Positions 1 through 10,173 of a stretch of DNA of 26,857 nucleotides are shown here, in pieces. The position numbers and the translations under genes are program-made. The notes beneath the pieces are model-generated. The model worked only from the letters and a program-made list of their open reading frames with translations. It did not search any database and was not told where the DNA came from. The DNA is from Chara braunii. Its lineage: Eukaryota; Streptophyta; Charophyceae; Charales; Characeae. Where the stretch lies: assembly GCA_003427395.1 (NCBI GenBank), contig BFEA01000779.1, positions 56,341 through 83,197 of the forward strand. Reading direction: 5' to 3'. Numbering within the stretch: the stretch's first letter is position 1; every line of letters starts with the position of its first letter.

Positions 1-8
1 TTAGTATG

Positions 9-212
9 AATCTGGAAAGTCTCTTTTTCTAGAGGGGATGCTGCCCAAATTTCTACAAAATCAGGGAGTTAGACAAAATTTGACTTTCCAGAGTTAGAAA
101 TTATTTATATTTTTCATATTTAGACTTATATAAATTCTAGAAAGACATTTTTTCTACGGGAAGCGCTGCCGAAAATTTCTTAGTTCAGAGGAGTTAGATT
201 ATATTTCGACAG
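9..212. repeat. Diverged 125-bp direct repeat, possible LTR remnant
   Basis: Two copies of a ~79-bp block lie at about 9-87 and 134-212. Both run from a TCTGGAAAG/TCTAGAAAG start through a CTGCC-AAATTTCT core to a GAGTTAGA-ATTT end. By eye they agree at roughly 70 percent of positions. The core resembles sequence often seen inside plant Ty3/gypsy LTRs, and a GGTGGCGATTCTGGCGATCC stretch follows at about 212-231. No partner LTR is visible in the window, so the LTR reading is inference. Confidence 0.45.
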
Positions 213-1140
213 GTGGCGATTCTGGCGATCCACCCTGAATTATGGAGGTTCTGCCATTAGTTTACTTTTGTTTTGGGCACTGGCTTAGAGGTAAGCTTGG
301 ACTTAGTTGGAAGGTAGCTTGAGTAAGAATGTGCTATGGAGGCTTATCTCCCATATGCTGATGATTTAGCGTGGGCATTTGACCTATCTTGTGTTACAGG
401 TCCTTTGGGGTGTCTGATTCAAGATCAGGAATAGATTCAGCATGATCCCTTGAGGATCGTCTTCTGTTATCACAGATAACAGGTCGGTTGCCGATTCGTC
501 GGTCTACGACTCAATTTCAAATCTCCCTCCACACTCAACCTAAAAGGCTTTAGCCCTAGTGGTTTCGTTGTTTTATTAAGGTTTCACCCGGATTTTTATT
601 GAATGGCCATTTGACAAAAGTACTGAGTATTTAATTAAGGTTGGTTGGACAGGAGGNTGGGGCTTGCATGGCTAAAGCGAGGGGTATGAGTGTCGAAGGT
701 GGTTGGGGTTGACTCCGTGTAGTGTGTGGGCTGTTGATTTGGTTCGTTGATGTGATTGCAGGTATGTGTTGTGAATCAGATTTTGGATTTGGTTTTGCCT
801 ACGATCGCATATATATGTATTATTGTGAGAGACCCAAGTGAGACCGTGAGAAATGATCATCACATACTTAACCCTTATATACGTATACATAGGTATACTT
901 GGGATAAGTGTTTGCATGGGTTGAAAGGGCCCCCATATTAAAGCCCTACTCAAAAGGTGAGACTGAGGGGCTTAGGGGAGGCCTCTCCTTCTATTTTTGT
1001 TTCTTGCTTTTTGATGATTTTCTTAGTCGGACGTTTGGTCCTGGGCCGGGATTCGAGGTCCTTATCCAGGACACCCCAAGCCATAGGCTCTGCAGGGTAG
1101 GGGTTTTCCCTCGCGCAAAGCCTATTTAATTTGCCTATCG
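213..1140. other. Unassigned intergenic sequence
   Basis: No ORF here has recognisable similarity. The only clear structure is a perfect 8-bp stem with a 3-nt loop at 464-482 (CTGTTATC aca GATAACAG). One ambiguous base sits at 657. Short ORFs on both strands at 672-1129 overlap each other and show no domain motif. Confidence 0.4.
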
Positions 1141-1178
1141 AGACACTCAGGTCAAGAGCCGGAGGTGCCGCGGCGGCT

Positions 1179-1427
1179 GCACGGCTATTCCTTCAGCCGT
1201 GCAATGTCGTGAAGGGTTAGGCCCTCACGACACTTCAAGTCTGACACTTGAGTGTCATAAGCAGTACTTGGATCCACGAGGGACCGCTTGACTATGGGCA
1301 CTACATAGTACCCCATTATTGCGACTGCTGCGTACGCCTGCATTGCAAGTCGATATGAGTAGGCCCTGCGTCCGCGCGGTTTTATACTAAGTTCAGCGCG
1401 CGACGCCTATCCAATTTCCGCATTGGA
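1179..1427. repeat. Cluster of short perfect hairpins
   Basis: At least five independent perfect inverted repeats occur in 250 bases. They are 1179-1186/1195-1202 (stem 8), 1205-1212/1225-1232 (stem 8, with GGG/CCC continuing inward), 1242-1248/1251-1257 (stem 7, loop 2), 1291-1296/1304-1309 (stem 6) and 1410-1415/1422-1427 (stem 6). The second and third can also pair differently: ACACTT-CAAGT at 1230-1240 is complementary to ACTTG-AGTGT at 1246-1255. No coding frame spans the cluster. The function is unknown; it could be a structured RNA or an organelle-derived or mobile fragment. Confidence 0.55.
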
Positions 1428-2257
1428 AAGTTATGGGTTGGCTACCGAGGGGTTAGGAGCGTTGTCGCGTTGTTTTTGTTGTGTCGTTTCGTATATGTTT
1501 GTTCTGTGTGCATGTGTGTTTGTAAAGTGGAGTGCGCGTGGTGTATGGGATGCGTCCTAGTCGACCGACGACAAGTCGCGCTTGGGACCTCAGCCCCCCT
1601 AAGATGTCGGTTTGCGTGCGGGTCCGATAGAGGCGTATTACCGCGCGTACCCCCTATGCTACAGCGAACGAGAAACACCCTCGGCTGGTCCACCTCTGCG
1701 ATTGCAACTGATTAGCTTTCGTACTGTGAACTGGTAGCTCGACGGGGATACGCCCACTGAAGGGAGGTGACAGTTCCCGTAAGGTGTAGGTAAGCCGTGC
1801 CTCGCGTAGGCTCTATCCTGTCGTAGGGGCTCGCGAGAGGTATGGCTGGCGCACTCGGCCGGAGCGGCTTGTGGAAGCTCCATGTATATTGCGACGAAGG
1901 GTCATAAACCAACTCCTGTGTGACGCGGCCGAGGGGGTCCCGCGCTGCCCCCGTGCGGTGCCGGACCGATTGCGCCCGACACCGATGATAATGCAGTACA
2001 ACTCCATATGGTTGTACTACCTCCAGGCGACACTGAGGAGAAGGACATTGAGGGGGAAGGAGGGGGAGCGATGAGGGAAGATTGTGCATAAAAGTCATAC
2101 GACAAAGTGGTGGAAGAAAAGCTGGTTGGCGAAAATGTGGTAGGTTAGAGGGAACTCAATGTGGGGAAGGACGGGGACGAAGCGCGGAGGGGGTGGAGGA
2201 GGTAGGAGATGGTGAGCGAGAGCGGCGGTGCCGATGGGAGGATTATGCAACATCGTG
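1428..2257. other. Unassigned region between hairpin cluster and gypsy remnant
   Basis: This stretch is GC-rich and has several overlapping small ORFs, none with recognisable motifs. A perfect 8-bp stem with an 8-nt loop lies at 1995-2018 (AGTACAAC/GTTGTACT). Bases 1987-2008 match the reverse complement of 6117-6138 over 22 nt without mismatch. If the minus-strand gypsy element once had a 3' LTR it would lie here, but I cannot define its ends. Confidence 0.35.
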
Positions 2258-2989
2258 TCAACTGGCGGCATCGGCAGCCTCGGCAGGGACTTCGGGGTTC
2301 AGAGCAGATCCTCCCCGTGCAGCAAGTGGTGCTCGGGCCGGTGGGGCCCCGTGGGGCTCCGCTGCTGATGCCTCTTCTTCTTCTTGCGGCGTTGATGTGG
2401 CTTCCGACTACTCTTCTGTCGATAGACCTGTGATCGCTATGCGACCTGGATCGCCGTCCGATGGCACCTCGCCGTGCGCCTGGTGAGCATTCCAGAATTC
2501 GTTTAGATCGGAGTTATCCGGTGCAAGATCGTCCAAGTCCAGAAACCGCCAAGCCATGGGATCGTGATCGCTCAAGTATTGACAGAAGTCATCTGTGCAG
2601 TTCACCCAAATTACTGTTGGCGTCAACGTCCTCTCCAAAGTGACAGGTTCGGCTTGACTAGGATTGCTCAGATTGAAGGAGATAATGTTCGTCGATCGAT
2701 CGTCGACGAGCTGAGACAGAAACGTGAGAATCTCGTATGCAACAGTCGCTCTTCCGCCTTCAACGATTTCCCCACGAAGAAGTCCAAATAAAGTGCCACA
2801 AATCTCTGTCTCCGTCGGCCACATATGTGCTAGCACTAGCGAGATCTCATAGTAGATCTCTAACTGTCGATTGATGTAGTACCGGTCCCAGTGACACCTC
2901 ACTTTTAGCATACAGACGCTGACCGATGTGAATTCAGCCCACTTGCGAAGGTAAAGAGGATGGAAGGGAGTGATCGGGGCGGGGCGAAT
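2258..2989 (-). pseudogene. Unknown ORF at the 3' end of the gypsy remnant
   Basis: A minus-strand frame is open from 2989 to 2411, has a TAG at 2410-2408, and stays open to a TGA at 2260-2258, about 243 codons in all. The first Met is at 2911. It encodes a compact, apparently globular stretch (LRKWAEFTSVSVCMLKV; WDRYYINRQLEIYYEISLVL; TLFGLLRGEIVEGG) and an acidic/Ala-rich tail (PQEEEEASAAEPHG). I do not recognise the fold, and I see no signal peptide or membrane segment that would suggest an envelope-like protein. It directly follows the Pro/Ser-rich integrase tail in another frame, so it may be the polyprotein C terminus or a separate accessory ORF. Confidence 0.5.
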
Positions 2990-3102
2990 CTACGCAAACC
3001 GGAGGAGATCGGGATTGAGACGATGGTGTGAGACCTCGCAAAACTGCAACGAAGGGCGAGGTTGGAGAAGCTGCAGAGGAAGAGCCGGTTCGATGGCGAA
3101 GG

Positions 3103-3384
3103 TCATGGCGAAGACTGAGGAAAAGTAGTACTTGACGAAAGGGGAGACGCCAGATCCTCGTCCGGGGTAGAGAAAGAAGACGAAGGCGAGATAGGGTCCT
3201 CAGAGGGTGGGAGGGAGTGAAGGTAGGGGGTATGACGGACGATAGGAAGAGAGCTATGGCTGACACCGGTCTCAAGAGTGATGCGCACAGTATTGGCTCC
3301 GTGATGTCTGAGTTCCACTACTTGAAAGCAGCCAGAAAACTTGGGAGCGAGTTTCCGGTCACGTGCACATTTACGTACATGCAC
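3103..3384 (-). pseudogene. Integrase C-terminal GPY/F-like domain and Pro/Ser-rich tail
   Basis: KLAPKFSGCFQVVELRHHGA followed by NTVRITLETG fits the small beta-barrel after the integrase core of gypsy elements, where the usual motif is KL-x-P-x3-GPF. The proline of GPF is replaced by Cys. A Ser/Pro-rich segment (PSEDPISPSSSFSTPDED) follows and probably links to the downstream ORF in another frame. A frameshift separates this piece from the core at 3512. Confidence 0.75.
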
Positions 3385-3511
3385 TAGGTCCCCTAATTTA
3401 TACTTGTGCTATGGGCCTGCATTCCCATTTTGGGCCTCGTAACCACGGACCAGCCTACCGTGGGTCAGTTCGGTCGTTTTCTGCCTTTTTCGGGCTAGTC
3501 TAGGGATAAGC

Positions 3512-4177
3512 CTATTCCATTAACTTCGCGTACCATTTAGCCTTAGCCTTGAGGGCCGACCGCGTGTCCCTTTCCGCTTTCTCGACATTTTTCGAGGCAC
3601 TCCGATTGTCAACACATGGGATACTATTCGTTCGTAGCTGAAAGGGGGTGAACCCAATAGATTCATGAGGGGTCGCCCGATAGATCCCGATGATTTGATA
3701 CATTATCTTGGGCCAAGGACACGTGTTATTGGCCAATAAGTTTTGGCGAAGAGTGGTCTTAATCATGTGGTTCGCGTTCTCGGCCAGCCCATTGGAATGG
3801 GAGACATGGGGAGCAGTGTGTCGAAGAGTAACGCCACGACGCATCAATAATTCCTATACCTCGGCTTTGAATTCAGACTCATTGTCGGTTAGAATCTCTT
3901 CTGTATCTAGATAGGTATTGAGGAATTGGTCGATGTACGTACCTATCTTTGAGTCATTACGTGTCCTACATGGGTAAACTTCGATGTACTTTGAGAAATG
4001 GTCGATCAACACCAAGAGAATGGAGTACTCACAACGGTTGGGGCCAGGTGGCATGTCAATATCTGTCGTGTCCATACCGACTCGCTGGAAAGGACGTTTT
4101 ACCTCCATCGGAACTATCGTGTTTGGCCCACGAAGGGGCGCACGATCGGCAGCACAGACTAAACAGTTAGCAACCAC
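3512..4177 (-). pseudogene. Ty3/gypsy integrase catalytic core
   Basis: The core runs in a single minus-strand frame broken by one stop at 3856-3854. The DD35E-type residues can be seen: first Asp in VGMDTTDID, second Asp in ILTDNESEF, Glu in SNGLAENANHMIK. A LIDHFSKYIEVYP segment lies between the two Asp residues, as in other gypsy integrases. The end of the frame (SALKAKAKWYAKLME) matches the segment that precedes the C-terminal domain. The role in live relatives is integration of the cDNA. Confidence 0.9.
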
Positions 4178-4182
4178 GTGCC

Positions 4183-4458
4183 TTACATCATCGTGAATAT
4201 TAGACCAGAACCACGATTTTGATCGATGGTCGCTTCAGTGACACATACCGCGAAATGAGCAGTCTGCTCCTCATGCGCCGATTTGGTCCAGTCATATCGC
4301 TGAAATGGATGGGGAACCGTCAACCATAATCCCGATTCATCCGTTTTTCGTTTTTCCAAGTGACTGTTGATCCATCTGTAATCTCGGGACCAGTCAGTGG
4401 CCCAACTCCTGTCATGCTTAGTGAGATGGTCCAATGGCTTGCCCGCTAATTTAGACAA
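4183..4458 (-). pseudogene. Integrase N-terminal region with H2C2 zinc finger (first half)
   Basis: The frame has the usual linker after RNase H, ending in a VPHPFQRYDWTKSAHEEQTAHF stretch. It fits the conserved P-x2-R...H...HFG pattern before a gypsy H2C2 finger, giving the two zinc-binding histidines. The two cysteines (NCLVCAADRAP) are encoded at the start of the next frame, just below 4177, so a frameshift splits the finger. In intact elements this domain helps bind element DNA ends. Confidence 0.7.
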
Positions 4459-4566
4459 TAATATTTTATTTGTCCATACTTCAGCCCTTCAGTATTTTTC
4501 GTCGTATTCGGGGCCGTCAGTTCTGGCCGCCTCGAATCGAACGTCCGTTGGAAGCTTGTTCGCCCA

Positions 4567-4737
4567 ACACAAAGGGCAATTCCACACCCTGGCGACCCTA
4601 CCACTTGTTAGATATCAAACGCATGCATCATGTGCACGATTGACACACGTGGCACATTCTACCCAGTCGGTGAACCCCGACTCAAAGGGATAACAATCTA
4701 CCCCATAAACTCGTGAAATAAACGTGCAAAAAAAACA
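4567..4737 (-). pseudogene. PHD-finger-like zinc module within Ty3/gypsy pol
   Basis: Read on the minus strand in one frame, the segment has C-x2-C (CFFC at 4737-4726), then a ~24-residue loop. WVEC-x2-C-x4-H-x2-C follows (WVECATCVNRAHDAC). After one in-frame TGA at 4617-4615 comes W-x-C-x2-C (WNCPLCW, last Cys at 4569-4567). That is the C4-H-C3 order and spacing of a PHD finger, including the Trp two residues before the seventh Cys. PHD fingers usually read histone tails. Here the module lies between RNase H and the integrase H2C2 finger and shares a frame with the zinc-finger segment at 4458-4183. A RING or other treble-clef finger is the main alternative. The stop shows this copy is inactive. 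Confidence 0.68.
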
Positions 4738-4843
4738 GAACTTGTCCAGAAGATTGGCGAAAAATTTCGACTGCGGAAGAGGGGAATCGGTGGGATTGAA
4801 AGGAGCGGAAGAGGAAGGGGTAGCCATTGTTCCGGGAAAAGGG

Positions 4844-4998
<155 letters not shown>

Positions 4999-5084
4999 CA
5001 TGTGTCCACACAACCCTTTAGAAGGATCTCCACTTTACCTTACCGGGGCTCGTTCTCTGGCTCAGGATCGTGCCACGGTGTCAC

Positions 5085-5462
5085 TTACTCGCTCCTGGGT
5101 ACCTTGTCGAGACGATGCAATCGTGTCAGTCCGTCCTCGTTGTCGTGTTTCTCGTGTTTCCGATGACGAAAGTCAAAATCCATGCTCTGCAATGTGGTAG
5201 CCCATCGCCCGATCATACCCGAGTAATCCTTCGACTTCTTCAGAGCCAACAGTGGTTCGTGATCGGTTACCAAAGTGAACTTCCGACCATATAACTAAGC
5301 TTGGAAGTGACTGATTCCCCACAAGGCCGCATACTAGCATTCTCTCATTGGAGCGGAGTAGTTCCTCTTAAAGGAAGGGACTGATTTAGATGCATACTCC
5401 ACCATGTGTTCCAGGCCATCAGGTCCCACCTGCGCCAAGATCGCTGAGATCGCCTCGAACTG
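5085..5462 (-). pseudogene. Ty3/gypsy RNase H fragment
   Basis: The minus-strand frame continues from the RT connection and holds the C-terminal RNase H signature: a VTDHEPLLAL segment, a RWATTLQSMDFDF segment and the terminal EDGLTRL, equivalent to the usual N-x-ADxLSR. The sequence between about 5460 and 5275 continues the domain (YASKSVPSFKRNYSAPMREC) in the same frame but has three stop codons. In intact elements this domain degrades the RNA template. The fragment ends just before the (GA)n tract. Confidence 0.8.
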
Positions 5463-6118
5463 TCAATCGGTGACGATAACAAAAGGTTTTTTCGGGTCCG
5501 GTCTTATGAGAACTGGAGTCGAGATCAGAGTCGCCTTGAGTTCTCGAAAAGCCTGATCGCACTGCGGGGTGCAGATCAACGACTGATTTTTTTTCAGTAA
5601 GTTGGTGAGTGGTCTTGCGATCGCTGCAAATCCCTTGATAAACCTCCGATAGTACGACGTCAGTCCCAAAAAGGCGCGTACTTGTGTTACTGACGTCGGC
5701 ACCGATGCGTCTTGTACGGCTGCTACTTTTTGCAGTTTTGGCTGCAACCCGTTGTCCGTAACCACGTGGCCGAGAAAGGAAATCTCTGTGAGAAAAAACT
5801 AAACATTTCTTGAGAGCCACCTTGAATCAAGCGTCCTTAAGTGCGTGCAGCGTCCACTCGACGTGTTGCATGTGCCCTCCGTAGGAACTTGAATACTGTA
5901 ACACAAGGATATCATCCATATATACTATCACACAATAATTTATTATGCTCTGCGCCAGCCTCATTTTTCGCACGAAGTTCTAAAAGGTCATATTCATCGC
6001 GTGCTGAAACATGGTTGGGGCATTGCAAATTCTCATCGGGCATCAAATGCCAAGTCCCCTCGAGAAGAACGAAGGCCGTCTTCGGGCAATCTTCTTTTCG
6101 GATGAGGAGATGGTGGTA
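5463..6118 (-). pseudogene. Ty3/gypsy reverse transcriptase fragment
   Basis: This copies element RNA into DNA in intact relatives. The catalytic YMDD motif is encoded at 5911-5922 on the minus strand, within VIVYMDDILV. Upstream pieces match the fingers/palm region (an EDCPKTAF stretch near 6070-6095 and a MFQHAMNMTF stretch near 6000). Downstream is the RT-RNase H connection typical of gypsy elements (FLGLTSYYRRFIKGFAAIAR, then a PLTNLLKK stretch) in the frame open from 5765 to 5463. At least two frameshifts split the domain and the N-terminal third is missing. Confidence 0.88.
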
Positions 6119-6139
6119 TGGAGTTGTACTGCATTATCT

Positions 6140-9100
6140 CTGAAACCTTTCCCAAAGTAGAAGACTATAAGTTCCTACTCGATAATATCCTTCGCACTAT
6201 CCCTGCCCTGTATCCCGATTACATCCTCTCCCTCTCCCGACCCAACCATCGATTACCTCGAGCGCACCAAGCCGTTCACTTTGTCGTCTGAGTGACGAAG
6301 CATCCAATTACTTCCCTCCGCTCCCTGTCGAGTGGCCTAGACCACTCCATAACCCTCCCCTGGTCGACTACCTCCGGGCGAACTTCCAGTGATGAAGCAG
6401 ATCCAGGCAAGATCCGGCACGACCACCTCCGATCAAAGAACCAGGAAGCTGCACATGACAGGGTTGGATGGTAGAGATCCCGAAAGCCCGGAGTCGGCAT
6501 ATTCGTAAAGATATTGCAATTGAAGTTGGCGTCAACATGGGCCCTTACTCGATCTAGTGCTTATACAAGACTCCGTTTGTTCTGATACGCTGGGTTCCTC
6601 ATTCATCCTCTCACCTCCTCTTTTCCCCTCCACCATGTAAATTAGCTTTCATGCATGCAATCAGGGGATCGCATAATTTTGAAACCCTATGAGCATCACA
6701 CATGCGACGCATCAGCTTCCGGACCTGCACCATCTTCCAATCCCTCCCCCCTCCTCTCTCTTTTTCGAATTTTGGTGTTCTTGCAAACAGGCCGACAGGG
6801 CCTCTTTTTCTATTTCCATGAATTAAAGTACATTGTTCGTAATCAAGGAGGTCTGTCCTTCTCAGGACCTTTGTCATTTTCGGATCGGTTTTTGGGAATT
6901 TCATCTTTTGCAATTCGGAAAATGCATGGGAATTACGCGCGCCTTAGCGAGCGCGCTAGGAATTTGGGTCGACAGTTAAGAATTTTGGAATGAGAGGAAC
7001 CTAATGTGTCCTTTCTTGTGCATGAATGTTCTCGACTTCGCCTTGGAAAACTCCGGGAAGTTTCGTAGGAATCTGAATAGGTATATAATTTTTTCCCACA
7101 CTCGCTCTACGAGCGGATATGATACTTGTCAATTTTGAATTAGTTGTAACTGTTTCGGTGCCCTTTTTGCCTTTGCATTGGTTTCATGCATGCGAACCTC
7201 CCCTCCCCGCTTCCCTCACTACCTTCGACACTCTCTTCTTCGCGCCCACACTCCTTCTTACTCTGTAACCGTTTTCCATCTCTCCTTCGCCTCGCGCGCC
7301 TTTTCTTTTTCTTGATCATCTGAATCTTGGTTTCGTTTCGCGCTATCCCTCGCGCTCTTCTTCTTCCTGCTCAAATCCTCACACCGAAATACTCTGTCGA
7401 CTTCCTTATTCTTCCCTCTAGACAAGGAGACGCGCCCTGTGAGAAGGAAATTCCTTATACACGACGATTTTGATTGGCCACGACTGGGCGCTGAAGGATC
7501 GACAACGGACGATTATCCTCGAACTTCCCCCTATCCCTCCCTGCTTCAGTCCTAACCCTTCCTAGCGTCTATCTTTTTTTCTGCAACTATAAATTCCGCA
7601 AGCGCTCCCGAAATTATTCCTCTCAACTAATCTGCCAACTTCCGGGAAGCAATGGCTAGAGGGTGTGTGTGAAGGGCGAGTTGAAGAATCCTGACGGGCT
7701 GACTTTAGTCTTGTCGGCTGTGCGCTGGATCGTCCACCGGATTGTGGGATCCGGGCCAGACTGTGCAGAGACTAAGTTGGTAGGGTGACGATCGCTACGG
7801 TGGATTAGCACGTGACGGTCGGGATCGTCAGTGCTTACGAGAGGCTTAAATCGAGAGTTGAGTGAATGCATGGCATGGGGCCATGGTGGAATCTTATGGC
7901 GGAAGCGTCTCTCTTTTTTTTCCCTTCGAGCGTGAGTTCTGATTACTCGGCTTCTAAGTCGGAATTTCCCTTTAAATTACACAATCGTCGACCATTCTGT
8001 GATTGCTTTCGACTTTTTTCTCCCCTCAGCTCTACGTCTATTCTTCCTCACTCTCTCCTTCGATTATGTTTGTTCCAATGGATGGATTACAGTAACTCTG
8101 CTTCTCTCACTTTGATGTGTGCATGCAGTGGGTCGTATTAGAGCCTGTTGTAACATGGCTGAGATGATGATTGGCTGATCAGATGGATGACCTGGCTACT
8201 TCGAGTGTCGAACGAATGATGTATGATTAGGAAGAATTTTTGCTTTGTTGCCATGTGGACTGACGGCCCCAACCCGATCGGGCGCCAACTTCCCGTACCC
8301 CCGCTGCGCCCCTTCCTTTACAACGAGGAAAGGATACATGTATGCGAGTGAGACGTACGAGAAGCAGTCGCTAAGATCCGCAGGCGCTACTACTTTCCTC
8401 CCGAAACTCGGTGTTCAGGATTCGTCAATGCAGGTTTTGTTATTGTTGATACGCATTTTCTGCCCTATTAGTTGTTGTTGCCATTTAACGAGTTGATCGT
8501 CGTCCCGTGGACGACAGTGGAGTCTCCTTGGCCTAACACTCTGTGCAGCGATTGTCGCCACTTCGAGCGTTACCGGGCCAAGGGTTTTCACTACCACACA
8601 CGTGGCGAGGACAACCACAACGAGAGGGCTGCTCGATTGAAACCCTCCACGTCGGATTTGGAGTTGTGTACCGAGCGTCGACGAGATCTCATCCGTAAAC
8701 AGGATACCACGTGTGTACCCGCCCCTTTTCATGTGAAACAAAGAGCGACGGCTCGGTGGCAAGTTTAGCGATACTTTCTGGATTGAATTTCCAATAGGCG
8801 TGAGTCCTGCACGCGCCTTTTTCTATCTTAAACCCACGCGGGGACGCACCTCCTTCTTACTAAGGTCGGACCAACACGGGGGATTTCAGCTCTGTCTGTG
8901 TCCCCACACTCTATATTTCCAAAAATCCTTGGCACACCCCATCTTCGTTGTCTTCTCGGGGCCCTTCCGCGAACCAAAACACTCTGATCGGGAAGCAACT
9001 CAGGGCGTGAGGTTGAGCGTCACAGACCGGCCCTCAACTTTCAATCACCCCTGAAGGGAAGGAAGGTTGCTTAGGGTTCCGTGTCTTGTTTTGATTTGCT

Positions 9101-9320
9101 GGTTGGAGTAATCGATGAAAATACTTTTTTTTAGGAATACGCTACATGGGCAGAAAATCAATCCTTCTCTTGCGCAGGGATGTAATCAATGCCTCTGGTC
9201 TTTCAGGAGAATCTGATATGGTTGATATGGTGGATAGGGTTTTCTCTTCATGTGACACATACTGATGCATGAACACACACTATATTGGAGGCACAATATG
9301 ATATCTTCACACATCTGATT
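6140..9320. other. Long region without recognisable genes
   Basis: All ORFs in this stretch are under 120 codons, overlap opposite-strand ORFs and lack motifs I can name. About 7190-7610 is strongly C/T-rich on the plus strand, which would suit a promoter or leader of a host gene, but no coding exon follows. A perfect 6-bp GC stem lies at 6937-6942/6951-6956. Spliced host exons could be hidden here; I cannot establish any. Confidence 0.35.
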
Positions 9321-9373
9321 CACTGTATAGGGACGCTGACCCGATTTCCAGCTCATATACATCACATTGTTGT

Positions 9374-9430
9374 CAAAGGACGTTGGACCCGATTTCCAGC
9401 AGGTGCTGCTCCCCACCAATAGATGGAACC
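9374..9430 (+). repeat. Terminal repeat copy 1 of an unnamed element family
   Basis: This block reads CAAAGGACGTTGGACCC, then a ~17-nt CCAGCAGGTGC region, then the exact 20-mer GCTCCCCACCAATAGATGGA at 9408-9427. The reverse complement of 11624-11678 matches along its full length with few differences, giving an inverted pair. Just upstream, at about 9331-9352, the first part (ACCCGATTTCCAGC) occurs a second time, as a partial duplication. Confidence 0.65.
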
Positions 9431-9552
9431 TTCAACGTTGGGCCCTACTTAACGGGGCAGCTGCTCTTATCACCTCGTTAAGTAGGTTTTCCCACATACG
9501 AAGTTCACACACACACACACATAAAAAAACAAAAAAAAGGGAAACTACACGG

Positions 9553-9716
9553 GAGTCACAAAAATGAGTTATAATTGCACTATGGGCCAAAATACAGTTT
9601 TGAATTGCAGTTCGGGCAATGTATACAACATAGTTTTTTGGCCAGGTACAGTGCGCGAAGTGCAATTGCAAACTGTATCTTGCCCCATAGTGCAATTATA
9701 ACTCTTTTTGTGACTC
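9553..9716. mobile_element. Hairpin MITE with ~56-bp arms
   Basis: The left arm (9553-9609) and right arm (9661-9716) are near-perfect inverted repeats over the whole arm. They begin GAGTCACAAAAA and include an exact 18-mer, TTATAATTGCACTATGGG, at 9569-9586 and as its complement at 9684-9701. The spacer is only about 50 bp and has partial echoes of the arm (GAATTGCAGTTCGGGCA against the complement of GCGCGAAGTGCAATTGC). The whole could fold into one long hairpin. There is no coding content. The flanks are low-complexity, so I could not define a target-site duplication. Confidence 0.82.
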
Positions 9717-9827
9717 TACGGAAGTTACCCCCCCCCAAGAAAAGACAAATCTGCATTTTTCCTGGGGATCGTCAGTTTGAAGATGATATATAGAGTATGC
9801 CGCCCTTTTTTTTTAAGAAGGGCAAAG

Positions 9828-10173
9828 TTTCGAAATGCCCCTCCGACTTCTATTTATTTGCAGTATGCCCCTCTGACGGTCGACTAACCCTGTCGTGCCC
9901 CGGGGACCACTGAAGTTTCCTGCAGGCCCCTGTCAGTGAGGGGTGCAACTTTTCGGCATGCCCCTGTGACCGTTGGTGGCCCTGGGAGGGGAGCTACCGG
10001 GGCATACTGGAAATTTGGAACCAGTACGAGCAGCGGCAGATTGAACATATTCCAGGCCCAAACGATGCCAGGGGTTTTTCAGAAACTTCAATCGTTGTCA
10101 GAGGAGCGTGACAGGGTTAGTCGGTCGTCAAAGGAGCATATCGGAAATAAATGGAAGTCAAAGGGGGAACGAA
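9828..10173. mobile_element. Fold-back element with ~100-bp arms
   Basis: Left arm 9828-9935 and right arm 10066-10173 are diverged inverted repeats. Anchors are CTAACCCTGTC (left) with GACAGGGTTAG (right), and the pair TCTATTTATTTGCAGTATGC and GCATATCGGAAATAAATGGA. Each arm itself repeats a phrase built on GGGGCAT. A similar phrase recurs in the spacer (GGGGCATACTGGAAATTTGG at about 9999). No ORF is convincing. Two partial direct copies of a CACCAAC-CAGA-CCCTTCTTTTT phrase follow at 10202-10272. Confidence 0.7.

Noticed and set aside
1712-2098. 128-codon minus-strand ORF as a gene
   Set aside because: It overlaps other ORFs on both strands in GC-rich DNA and has no motif I recognise.
7190-7610. 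C/T-rich tract as a host promoter or leader
   Set aside because: Composition alone is not enough; no downstream coding exon or TATA-box/start arrangement could be shown.
7866-8768. Small ORFs on both strands (7866-8141, 8245-8496, 8472-8768, 8415-8762)
   Set aside because: They overlap each other on opposite strands, have no recognisable domain, and are not linked by convincing splice sites.
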